Below are positions 1 through 7,025 of a stretch of 19,147 nt of DNA, piece by piece. How positions within the stretch are numbered: the stretch's first letter is position 1; each line of letters starts with the position of its first letter. The notes under the pieces are model-generated. The model was not told the origin of the DNA. It saw only the letters and a list, made by a program, of their open reading frames with translations, and ran no database searches. The DNA comes from a bacterium (lineage in GTDB: Bacteria > UBA9089), in contig DNCN01000199.1 in assembly GCA_003485015.1 (NCBI GenBank), forward strand, positions 1-19,147, given 5' to 3'. A program made the translations under genes and the position numbers.

Positions 1-395
1 CCACCGTGGCCCCCTCCTTTCGTTGCCTGGAGATAATCCGACTGTGAGGGTGCAATGTTTCCCAGACCTGGACCGCCACGCATAATATTGACGATCACTG
101 CTGGAAGTTCGCATCCAGCTAAATAAGAGATCCCCTCCTGCTTGAGACTCATCCCTGGAGAAGAGGAAGAGGTCATTGCTCGAGCGCCAGCAGCAGCTGC
201 GCCGAAGACCATGTTTATGGCAGAGATTTCACTCTCGGCTTGAATACAAGTTCCACCTATTTCAGGCATCCTTTTAGCCATATAGGCGATCAATTCATTC
301 TGGGGAGTAATAGGATAACCAAAGTAGTATCGACACCCTGCCTGAATAGCTGCCTCAGCGATGGCCTCATTTCCTATCATCAGCCGCTTAGCCAA
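1..395 (-). CDS. vorB: 2-oxoacid:ferredoxin oxidoreductase alpha subunit, VorB/KorA type (3' end outside the window)
   Basis: Only the N-terminal ~131 residues are present; the gene runs off the left edge. It encodes the pyrimidine-binding alpha subunit of a thiamine-diphosphate, CoA-dependent oxidoreductase that converts a 2-oxoacid (2-oxoglutarate or a branched-chain 2-oxoacid) to acyl-CoA while reducing ferredoxin. Visible family features are GNEAIAEAAIQAGCRYYFGY followed by PITPQNEL, the ESE of QAESEISAIN, SSSPGMSLKQEG and VNIMRGGPGLG. The start chosen is a TTG at 395, giving MAKRLMIGNEAIAE, because this matches the family N-terminus and AAGGGGG sits 7 bases upstream; an ATG at 380 is the alternative. 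It lies 25 bases after the ABC permease gene. The ferredoxin at 2897-3103 is probably its delta subunit. Substrate specificity cannot be told from this fragment; the KorA and VorB names overlap. Confidence 0.85.
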   Translation of the reverse strand, partial: MAKRLMIGNEAIAEAAIQAGCRYYFGYPITPQNELIAYMAKRMPEIGGTCIQAESEISAINMVFGAAAAGARAMTSSSSPGMSLKQEGISYLAGCELPAVIVNIMRGGPGLGNIAPSQSDYLQATKGGGHG

Positions 396-402
396 AAAGC
401 AT

Positions 403-409
403 CCCCCTT
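403..409 (-). promoter_or_regulatory. Ribosome binding site for the TTG start of the VorB-type gene
   Basis: AAGGGGG on the minus strand, 7 bases before the TTG at 395. It decides in favour of the TTG start over the ATG at 380, which has no comparable purine run at the right distance. Confidence 0.6.
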
Positions 410-420
410 ACAAACAGAGC

Positions 421-1905
421 CTAACGTACCATCCTTTCACGGATCTTCAATAGCTTCTTCCGCCTATACAAGGAGAGGATCTTGAAGATAACTATACCTC
501 CCACTATATAGACAAAACTCAAATCTATGCTTTCAATTGTGTCTTTTATATCCCTGAGAGAAGTAGAGAAAATACCTGCAGGGCTTAGGGATAGAAAAAA
601 GACTGAGTAGTTCTCATTAGCTACACCAAGGACCAAAGGTACTATACAAAGTACAACTACTATAATCCACCCCAAGATCTTCCCTCTCTCCTTGAGGATG
701 ATAGCGCAGAGTTCAATTACCGCTATAAACAGGGAGAGAAATAGCCCCATCCGCAGGAAGTAGAGTAGAAAATGATGTAACTGCAGTTCTCCAAACAGCC
801 AGAATGAAGGTATAGAAAGAAGGAACACATAGACCCAGAAGATTAAGCCAAGAAGAAGGGGATATCTGTGTATATAGTGGAGGATGGATACCTTCTTCTT
901 GTTAGATTCACCCAGCGAGACAAGAAAGGTTTTGTAATCCTTCACGAAGAAGGAGACGACAAAGAGCGCAAAGAAGAGATTGAAGAGATTTAGACTCAGA
1001 AAGGAGTTTATTGCTGACCTTCCGCCATAGGCATATGTATCCCACATAAAACCAGTAAAGATAAGCTCAGAAAGAAAAAAGAAGATGACCGACTGTTTCA
1101 GAGAGAGCGGGGGAGACTCTTCACTCTTGATCTTTCTTATTGAAGCAAGGGCAGACCAGTATCCAAGGTAAAGGTACATAAAGGCACCGTATAATGGCAC
1201 CCACCATTTCCAACCGAAGAAGGAGATAGTGTAGATATTACAGGCTTCGCCGTTGAAGAGCATCCCATAATAGAAAGCTGGGAAAAGCAGGGAAAAGGGA
1301 TCCATTGGAATATTTCTATGCATCAACCATGTATATCGTGTACAGGGGCCAATAAGCATTACAAAGATAAATAGGAATAAAGAGGGTCTATAGAGACGGC
1401 CAGCGCTTAAAGTGCCTACAAAACCAATTAGAGAGACAAGGATTATACCAGGGATAAGGATCATGTACGTGGCTATAATATTGTAAGGATTGATTCCGCC
1501 GACCAAGCCACTTATTACTGCCAGGGGAATGGTAATCAGGATGAGCAAGAGATTGGTCAGGTTACTCCCGAGTATCATACCTCTTAACTTCTCCCCTGGC
1601 CTCAGCGGCAGAGACTCAAAGAATACAATACTCTTTTGTAGTCTTTCCTTGTATACTTCTTGAGCCGTCAGGGAGAACCCGCCAAGAAACACCAGCAGAT
1701 ACTGGATGGAAAAGAGGATGGTTGACCACCTCTCAAATACCACCTTTGAGGGATGCAATGAGGGATGCAAAGATCTTCCTCCAAGCCATGCTGTATAAAT
1801 TATATAAAGTATAAAGAGTAAAAATGCCACGTAGGCACACACTATGGCCGTTATCCTCGATGGTCTAAATTTGGCATAGAGGCATCTCTTCACTATAGCA
1901 TTCAT
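421..1905 (-). CDS. ABC-2-like multi-spanning permease
   Basis: A 494-residue, strongly hydrophobic protein with roughly eleven or twelve membrane segments and a basic C-terminal tail (YRRKKLLKIRERMVR). It follows the ABC ATPase gene with a single base between that gene's TAA and this ATG, so the two very likely form one exporter. The N-terminal half resembles ABC-2 type membrane subunits: a first helix near residues 19-41, a loop with the 4-residue repeat SLHPSLHP, then helix pairs. I do not recognise a specific subfamily, and the cargo is unknown. At 494 residues it is about twice the usual 250-residue ABC-2 permease, so it may act as a fused two-half subunit. It sits directly upstream of the VorB-type gene, inside what should be an oxidoreductase operon. 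Confidence 0.7.
   Translation of the reverse strand: MNAIVKRCLYAKFRPSRITAIVCAYVAFLLFILYIIYTAWLGGRSLHPSLHPSKVVFERWSTILFSIQYLLVFLGGFSLTAQEVYKERLQKSIVFFESLPLRPGEKLRGMILGSNLTNLLLILITIPLAVISGLVGGINPYNIIATYMILIPGIILVSLIGFVGTLSAGRLYRPSLFLFIFVMLIGPCTRYTWLMHRNIPMDPFSLLFPAFYYGMLFNGEACNIYTISFFGWKWWVPLYGAFMYLYLGYWSALASIRKIKSEESPPLSLKQSVIFFFLSELIFTGFMWDTYAYGGRSAINSFLSLNLFNLFFALFVVSFFVKDYKTFLVSLGESNKKKVSILHYIHRYPLLLGLIFWVYVFLLSIPSFWLFGELQLHHFLLYFLRMGLFLSLFIAVIELCAIILKERGKILGWIIVVVLCIVPLVLGVANENYSVFFLSLSPAGIFSTSLRDIKDTIESIDLSFVYIVGGIVIFKILSLYRRKKLLKIRERMVR
1748..1771. repeat. 12-bp tandem duplication inside the ABC permease gene
   Basis: Two adjacent copies of GAGGGATGCAAW (11 of 12 bases identical) on the plus strand. 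In the protein they encode SLHP twice in a row, in the loop after the first predicted membrane segment. The duplication is in frame and leaves the gene intact. Confidence 0.85.
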
Positions 1906-1906
1906 T

Positions 1907-2830
1907 TTAACTCATCCTCTCTTTGGAGATCCTCAGATAGATATCCTCCAATGTCTTCTTCTCAGCAAGTGAGACGATCTTTACTCCGCATCTTACCAGC
2001 TCTTCATTGAGATCTGTAATATCCACCTTATCCCCTTTGAAGGAGAAGGTAAAGGTCTTCCCCTTTATCTCCAGAGCTGATATCCTTTCATTTCCCCTTA
2101 AGATCTGTTCTACCTTCTCTTCATCAGAGAGGACCTCAAGATGCAGAGTTCTCTCGATTGTTGTATCTGGTTCGATCTCCTCAATCCTTCCTGCGGAGAT
2201 GATCTTTCCCTTCTCCATGATCCCTATGGATGTGCAAAAGTCCGAGAGTTCAGCCAAAATATGAGAGGAGATCATAATGATCTTTCTTTCACCATGGAGT
2301 TTCTTTAGAGATTCCTTCAGCTTTAACCGTCCCCTTGGATCAATGCCAGAGAGCGGTTCATCCAACAGATATATCCTTGGATCATGTAGCATTGCTCGTG
2401 CCAATCCCAGCCTCTGGATCATTCCCCGGGAGAGCCCCTTGATGAACGCATCCCTCTTCTCTGTAAGATCCGTTACATCTAAGATATAATCAATTCTATC
2501 TCTCCTTGACTCTTTCGGGATCTTATGGGCCTCGGCGAAATAGTCCAGGCACTCCCACACCTTCAGCTCAGGATAGAAGTTGAAGAAGTCTGGTATATAT
2601 CCGACTATCTTGCGAATCTCAACCTGATCCTTGAGAATCTCATATCCATCAATGAAAGCGGTACCGCCTGTAGGGGCAAGATTTCCCGCTAACATTCTCA
2701 AGGTAGTGGTCTTTCCTGCCCCATTTGGACCAACCAAGCCAAAGATCTCTCCATCCTGGATCTCCAGATTGATGGTATTTACCGCTATAACATCTTCGAA
2801 TTCCCTGTAAAGGTCTTTAGTGGTTATCAT
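1907..2830 (-). CDS. ABC transporter ATP-binding protein (CcmA/ABC-2 exporter type)
   Basis: A 307-residue cytoplasmic ATPase that should power the permease encoded next to it. Motifs in order: Walker A GPNGAGKTT at 34-42; a Q-loop region reading VGYIPDFFNFYPEL, with Asp in the usual Gln position; signature LSRGMIQR near 133-140 (variant of LSGGQ); Walker B YLLDEP at 154-159 followed by the D-loop SGIDP; and the switch His in ISSHIL. About 90 residues after the core form a C-terminal extension common in ABC-2 exporter ATPases. The ATG start follows AGGAG. The 66-base gap before it, after the ferredoxin gene, is larger than most gaps in this train, so a separate promoter is possible but I see none that is convincing. 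The substrate is unknown. Confidence 0.9.
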   Translation of the reverse strand: MITTKDLYREFEDVIAVNTINLEIQDGEIFGLVGPNGAGKTTTLRMLAGNLAPTGGTAFIDGYEILKDQVEIRKIVGYIPDFFNFYPELKVWECLDYFAEAHKIPKESRRDRIDYILDVTDLTEKRDAFIKGLSRGMIQRLGLARAMLHDPRIYLLDEPLSGIDPRGRLKLKESLKKLHGERKIIMISSHILAELSDFCTSIGIMEKGKIISAGRIEEIEPDTTIERTLHLEVLSDEEKVEQILRGNERISALEIKGKTFTFSFKGDKVDITDLNEELVRCGVKIVSLAEKKTLEDIYLRISKERMS

Positions 2831-2896
2831 CTTCTCCTATCCTTCAGTTTCTCCTACTACTAAAATCATTTAAAATTCTAAAGGGGGATTCTTTAT

Positions 2897-3103
2897 TCAG
2901 TCTCGATATATCTCTATAGCCACATCAGGACAGATTAAGGCACAATTACAACAACCTGAACACCCATCATACGAGACAACCTTTGCGTGGTAATGCCCTT
3001 GTAGATTCAACTCCTTGCCAATCTCCAAGAGGTTAACAGGACAGACAGAGACACAGAAGCCACAGCCTTTACATCTTTCTTTATCTATGGTTATTTTATT
3101 CAC
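2897..3103 (-). CDS. Small 2x[4Fe-4S] ferredoxin, probable delta subunit of a 2-oxoacid:ferredoxin oxidoreductase
   Basis: A 68-residue ferredoxin with two classic cluster motifs, CKGCGFCVSVCP and CSGCCNCALICP, each CxxCxxCxxxCP, enough for two [4Fe-4S] clusters. Such small ferredoxins named KorD/VorC/PorD pass electrons out of 2-oxoacid oxidoreductases and are normally encoded directly before the alpha subunit. Here the VorB-type alpha subunit lies further downstream, with two ABC genes between. The start taken is the GTG at 3103, giving a GTGA overlap with the nadK stop, behind AAAGGGAAGG, and a protein beginning (M)NKITIDKERC as in this family. A GTG at 3130 would add nine residues (MGWSSRKGR) and overlap nadK by 31 bases. 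That it serves the downstream oxidoreductase is an inference from family operon order. Confidence 0.85.
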   Translation of the reverse strand: MNKITIDKERCKGCGFCVSVCPVNLLEIGKELNLQGHYHAKVVSYDGCSGCCNCALICPDVAIEIYRD

Positions 3104-3969
3104 CCTTCCCTTTCTGGAAGACCACCCCACCTAAGTTTTGTTCTCACCAGTCCATAGAACCCTCTTGGTGACTTGATGATGCGGATTGACCTTTCAGCCT
3201 TAGCAAGGAGTATCCGATCACTCTCCGCAAGAGGGAAACCCTCTTGTCCATCTACGGTGAGGACGGCTCCTTGAGGACTCTCTTTGACTACTATCTCAAT
3301 AGAGTGAGTATTCGGGAGGACTATAGGACGGATGGCTAAGGTATGGGGGCAGATTGGGGTAAGGACAAGGGCCTCCATCGCTGGGTTAAGGATTGGTCCG
3401 CCAGCCGAGAGGGAGTAAGCTGTCGAGCCAGTGGGTGTAGCCACCACCACTCCATCAGCGGCATAGGCTCCCAGATATTCACCCTCGATTGATATCTCTA
3501 AGGTGATGACCCGGGCTATCGGACCCATAGTGATAGCTACTTCATTCAAGCCCCTAAAGGATTGGATTGGTGATCCTTTCCGGATGACCTCTGCCTTAAC
3601 CAGCATCCGCTCTTCATATTCAATCTTATCCTCGAGAATAGGGCCAAGGACAGGGTATAACTCCTCTTGGGTGACCTCGGTCAGAAATCCAAGGCTCCCC
3701 AAGTTGATCCCTAAGATAGGGATGTCCTTTTTCCAAACGAGGTGGGTGCCATAGAGGAGTGTTCCATCACCACCCAAGACGATGAGGAGCTCGATTCTAT
3801 CTGCAAGCTCATCTGAAGGACTTCCAAGATTCGACTTCCCCAGAGCATTAGCTAACTTTTCCTCCACCCAAATCTGGCATCCTTTCTTCAAGAGCCACTC
3901 TATCAATTCTCTGGCGACCGATGGGGCATTTAGCCGATGGGGATTGAGCACCAATCCTATTCTCTTCAC
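3100..3969 (-). CDS. nadK: NAD kinase
   Basis: A 289-residue enzyme that phosphorylates NAD to NADP with ATP or polyphosphate, the only route to NADP in most bacteria. Diagnostic motifs are LGGDGTLL around residues 65-72 (catalytic Asp), GLNEVAI, and the glycine-rich TPTGSTAYSLSAGGPIL that binds the nucleotide. Length is normal for the family. The start is GTG, seven bases after the dxs stop; the reading frame ends in a 4-base overlap with the ferredoxin gene. Dxs and IspA genes upstream use or depend on NADPH-consuming isoprenoid chemistry, and nadK is often found near dxs and xseA in Firmicutes-like clusters. No odd residues seen. Confidence 0.95.
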   Translation of the reverse strand: MKRIGLVLNPHRLNAPSVARELIEWLLKKGCQIWVEEKLANALGKSNLGSPSDELADRIELLIVLGGDGTLLYGTHLVWKKDIPILGINLGSLGFLTEVTQEELYPVLGPILEDKIEYEERMLVKAEVIRKGSPIQSFRGLNEVAITMGPIARVITLEISIEGEYLGAYAADGVVVATPTGSTAYSLSAGGPILNPAMEALVLTPICPHTLAIRPIVLPNTHSIEIVVKESPQGAVLTVDGQEGFPLAESDRILLAKAERSIRIIKSPRGFYGLVRTKLRWGGLPEREG

Positions 3970-3976
3970 CGATTAA

Positions 3977-5836
3977 TCAATCCTTTCTCTTAAAGAATGT
4001 TGATAGTTCTTGCCAGATACCATCCTTATCTAGATGGTATCTCCTGTGTAAAGCAGTTATATCGGCATGTTCGATGAATCTATCAGGAAGCCCGATCGAT
4101 TTCACCGCTGTTCTGATGTTGTTTCGGGCGAGAAGCTCCATTACAGCACTTCCAAATCCACCAGCGCAGACGTGCTCTTCTATGGTCACAACCGGCTTCT
4201 CTTTGGAGATGGATAAGATCAGATCTTCATCAAGGGGCTTGACAAAACGGGCATTGACCATGCCGATCTCTATTCCTTCAACAGAAAGCTCTTCTGCCAC
4301 ATCGAGGGCTGGATAAACCATCCTCCCGATGGCCAAGATGGTTCCATCTCTGCCTTCCCTGAGTATCTCCGCTTTACCCAGCTCGATCTTCTTTTCAAGG
4401 ATGACCCCTAAACCCCGGCCACGGGGATAACGGATAGCTACAGGCCGCTCAAGAGAAAGAGCCAATTTTATCATTGCCCGGAACTCCATTTCATCCTTAG
4501 GGACCATAATGACTATACCTGGGATGTGTCTTAAATAGGCAATATCGAAAACGCCGTGATGGGTTGGTCCGTCTTCACCAACCACCCCTGCCCGATCTAT
4601 AGCGAAAATGACGGGAAGATTTTGGAGGCATACGTCGTGTAGGATCTGGTCGTATGCCCGCTGGAGGAAGGTGGAATAGATAGCCACTACTGGCCGTAAA
4701 CCCTTAACAGCCATTCCCGCAGCCATGGTTACTGCATGTTCTTCGGCAATACCCACATCAAAGAAACGGTTGGGGAAGCTCTTCTGGAAGGCATCAAGGC
4801 CTGTTCCTTCAGCCATTGCCGCAGTTATGGCTACGATCCGGGGGTCCTCTCTTCCCAGTTCAACCATTACCTCACCAAAGGCCTCGCTATAAGTGGGCGG
4901 ATCAGTGGAGGGCATTGGTTTGCCTGTAGTAGGATCGAAGGGACCTGAGCCGTGGAACCAGGATGGATTCTCCTCAGCTGGAAGATAACCCTTTCCTTTC
5001 TTGGTAACCACATGAATGAGTCGAGGCTCCTTCATCTCCTTAACCCTCTTGATGGTCTCGATCAGATTGCTGAGATTATGGCCATCGATGGGGCCAAAAT
5101 ACCTGAAGCCTAACTCCTCAAATAGGGCACCAGGGATCAAGAGGTGTTTCACTGCCTCCTCAACCCGTCTCTTAAGGGTTACCATCTTAGGACCGACCCT
5201 TGGCACCCGTTTAAGGAGTGCCTCGATATCTTGCCTCGCCCTATTGTAGACTGGCATAGTGAGGAGTCTATTCAGATAGCTTGAGAGGGCACCCACTGAA
5301 GGAGAGATGCTCATCTCGTTACTATTGAGGATGACTAAAAGATCCTTCTTCAGATGTCCAGCATGGTTGAGGGCCTCAAATGCCATTCCACCAGAGAGAG
5401 AGCCATCACCAACTACAGCAACTATTACACCCTCTTCTCCTCGTAGATCACGGGCTAGAGCCATTCCTAAGGCTGCTGAGATGGCTGTTGAGGCATGGCC
5501 AGTATTGAAAGCATCATATACACTTTCTTCTCTTCTGGGAAATCCCGCGATCCCCCCATCCTGACGCAGGGTGACAAAGGATCTTCTTCTACCGGTGAGT
5601 AATTTATGGGCGTAACACTGATGGCCAACATCCCAAACGATCACATCTTGAGGTGGATTGAGGACGTAATGGAGGGCGATGGTCAATTCTACCACCCCCA
5701 GATTTGAGGCTAAATGTCCCCCATTCTTGGCCACCACCTCAACGATCTGGGCTCGAAGCTCTTGAATCAACTGAATCAATTCATTTATTGAGAGCCTTTT
5801 AAGATCGTCTGGAGAGTCTATCCTATCGAGAATCAT
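3977..5836 (-). CDS. dxs: 1-deoxy-D-xylulose-5-phosphate synthase
   Basis: A 619-residue thiamine-diphosphate enzyme that condenses pyruvate and glyceraldehyde 3-phosphate to DXP, the entry step of the MEP isoprenoid pathway (also feeding thiamine and pyridoxal synthesis). The N-terminal TPP domain shows GGHLASNLG with the conserved His at 41, WDVGHQCYAHKLLTGR, and GDGSLSGGMAFEALNHAG starting near 143. The middle domain shows the catalytic Glu in GIAEEHAVTMAAGMA, and the DRAGVVGEDGPTHHG loop is intact. Length is typical. One change: the metal/TPP motif usually reading NDNEMSIS is NSNEMSIS here (near 171-178). ATG start, seven bases after the polyprenyl synthase stop, so translation is probably coupled with ispA and nadK. 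Confidence 0.97.
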   Translation of the reverse strand: MILDRIDSPDDLKRLSINELIQLIQELRAQIVEVVAKNGGHLASNLGVVELTIALHYVLNPPQDVIVWDVGHQCYAHKLLTGRRRSFVTLRQDGGIAGFPRREESVYDAFNTGHASTAISAALGMALARDLRGEEGVIVAVVGDGSLSGGMAFEALNHAGHLKKDLLVILNSNEMSISPSVGALSSYLNRLLTMPVYNRARQDIEALLKRVPRVGPKMVTLKRRVEEAVKHLLIPGALFEELGFRYFGPIDGHNLSNLIETIKRVKEMKEPRLIHVVTKKGKGYLPAEENPSWFHGSGPFDPTTGKPMPSTDPPTYSEAFGEVMVELGREDPRIVAITAAMAEGTGLDAFQKSFPNRFFDVGIAEEHAVTMAAGMAVKGLRPVVAIYSTFLQRAYDQILHDVCLQNLPVIFAIDRAGVVGEDGPTHHGVFDIAYLRHIPGIVIMVPKDEMEFRAMIKLALSLERPVAIRYPRGRGLGVILEKKIELGKAEILREGRDGTILAIGRMVYPALDVAEELSVEGIEIGMVNARFVKPLDEDLILSISKEKPVVTIEEHVCAGGFGSAVMELLARNNIRTAVKSIGLPDRFIEHADITALHRRYHLDKDGIWQELSTFFKRKD

Positions 5837-5843
5837 TGCCTAT

Positions 5844-6719
5844 TCAAGCCTCATTAGTAGCACTGCTCATATAGTCTCCAATGAATCTGGCTATTGACTC
5901 AAGGGGAAGGGCCTTCTCTCCAAAACCCTCTAAGAAAGAGATGGCCTGTTCAAGGAGGCTATTGGCCTTATCCTTTGAGGTCATGATACCAAAGAGACCA
6001 GGGTAGCTTGCCCCTCCTTTTCCCTTACCGGTTTTAAAGTCGAGGAGGTCGTCGACTATTTGGAAGGCAAACCCGAGATTCTCTCCGTATAAGGTGAGGG
6101 ATTTCAGTTCCTCTTCATTTACGCCAACAAGAATAGCTCCGCACCTTGTGGCCACCCTGAAGAGAAGACCGGTCTTATGGGTATGGATGTACTGGATGAG
6201 CGGTGGGGTAACTGTCTCTGGAGTGGTTTCTAAATCCACTACCTGTCCACCGACCATACCTAAACTACCAATGGCGTTACTCACCTCTTTGATTACTCTG
6301 ATGACCCTTGCCTCATCTATTCCGTCTGTTCCAAGATTTTCAGCTATAAGGCTAAAAGCCAATGGAAGAAGGGCATCGCCAGTCAAGATGGCTATTGCCT
6401 CTCCAAATGCTACATGACAGCTTGGTTTCCCTCGGCGGTAGTCATCGTTATCCAAGGGAGGCAGGTCGTCATGGATTAAAGAATAGGTATGGATCAACTC
6501 AATGGCACAGGCAGTGGGAAGGACACTTTGAGCCTTCCCTCCACAAGCCTCAGCTGCAGCCATAGTTATAATAGGTCGCAGACGCTTACCGCCGTTAAGG
6601 ACGGTGTAGCGCATTGCCTCATGGATCGAAACAGGATATCTATCTGCTGGCGGAAGGTACTCTTCTAAGGCCTCATCTAATAGTCTTTGTCTCTCTATAA
6701 GATACGCCTTGATATCCAT
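5844..6719 (-). CDS. ispA: Short-chain polyprenyl diphosphate synthase (farnesyl/geranylgeranyl diphosphate synthase)
   Basis: A 291-residue trans-prenyltransferase that builds C15 (possibly C20) diphosphates from IPP and DMAPP, feeding undecaprenyl carriers and quinones. The first aspartate-rich motif is DDLPPLDND starting at residue 84, the second is VDDLLDF near 220, and GGKRLRP near 43-49 binds IPP. Tyr79 and Ser80 stand five and four residues before the first Asp, as in bacterial FPP synthases; chain length is not certain from this alone. The ATG is five bases after xseB, and dxs follows seven bases later, the usual xseA-xseB-ispA-dxs order. The tlyA, argR and recN genes often found next in such clusters are not here. 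Confidence 0.93.
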   Translation of the reverse strand: MDIKAYLIERQRLLDEALEEYLPPADRYPVSIHEAMRYTVLNGGKRLRPIITMAAAEACGGKAQSVLPTACAIELIHTYSLIHDDLPPLDNDDYRRGKPSCHVAFGEAIAILTGDALLPLAFSLIAENLGTDGIDEARVIRVIKEVSNAIGSLGMVGGQVVDLETTPETVTPPLIQYIHTHKTGLLFRVATRCGAILVGVNEEELKSLTLYGENLGFAFQIVDDLLDFKTGKGKGGASYPGLFGIMTSKDKANSLLEQAISFLEGFGEKALPLESIARFIGDYMSSATNEA

Positions 6720-6724
6720 CTTAC

Positions 6725-6997
6725 TTAGTTTAAGTCTTCTTCCGAATCCTTATCTTCTAGTAACTCTTCTGGAGAAAACGGTTTAGTGATGAATTGCCCT
6801 TCCTTATCTTTGGTTAGAATCTCTATCCTCCGTTGGGCCTCATCGAGCTTCTTTGAACAGATCTTTGAGAGGGCTACCCCCTCCTCATGGAGATTCAGGG
6901 CCTCATCCAGGGATAGATCCCCTTCTTCAAGCCGGTGGACAACTTCCTCAAGCCTCGCAAGGGCTTCTTCAAACTTTAACTCTTGTTTCTTGGTCAA
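6725..6997 (-). CDS. xseB: Exodeoxyribonuclease VII small subunit
   Basis: A 90-residue helical protein, the small subunit of exonuclease VII, several copies of which bind each XseA to make a processive single-strand DNA exonuclease. The family signature is clear: LKFEEALARLEEVVHRLEEG followed by DLSLDEALNLHEEGVAL and CSKKLDEAQRRIEIL. The C-terminal 25 residues are acidic and probably disordered. The start is a TTG at 6997 with GAAGGAG eight bases upstream; no ATG is available. It lies 28 bases after the xseA stop and five before the polyprenyl synthase gene. Confidence 0.93.
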   Translation of the reverse strand: MTKKQELKFEEALARLEEVVHRLEEGDLSLDEALNLHEEGVALSKICSKKLDEAQRRIEILTKDKEGQFITKPFSPEELLEDKDSEEDLN

Positions 6998-7025
6998 AAA
7001 GCGGTCTCCTTCAGTCGAGTTCCTT

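Noticed and set aside
240..485. Plus-strand open frame of 81 codons at the left edge
   Set aside because: It is the complement of the VorB-type gene and the permease end; no family features and no ribosome binding site.
2831..2896. TAGAAT and TTTAAAT in the gap before the ABC ATPase as a promoter
   Set aside because: No acceptable -35 box at 16-18 bases upstream of either.
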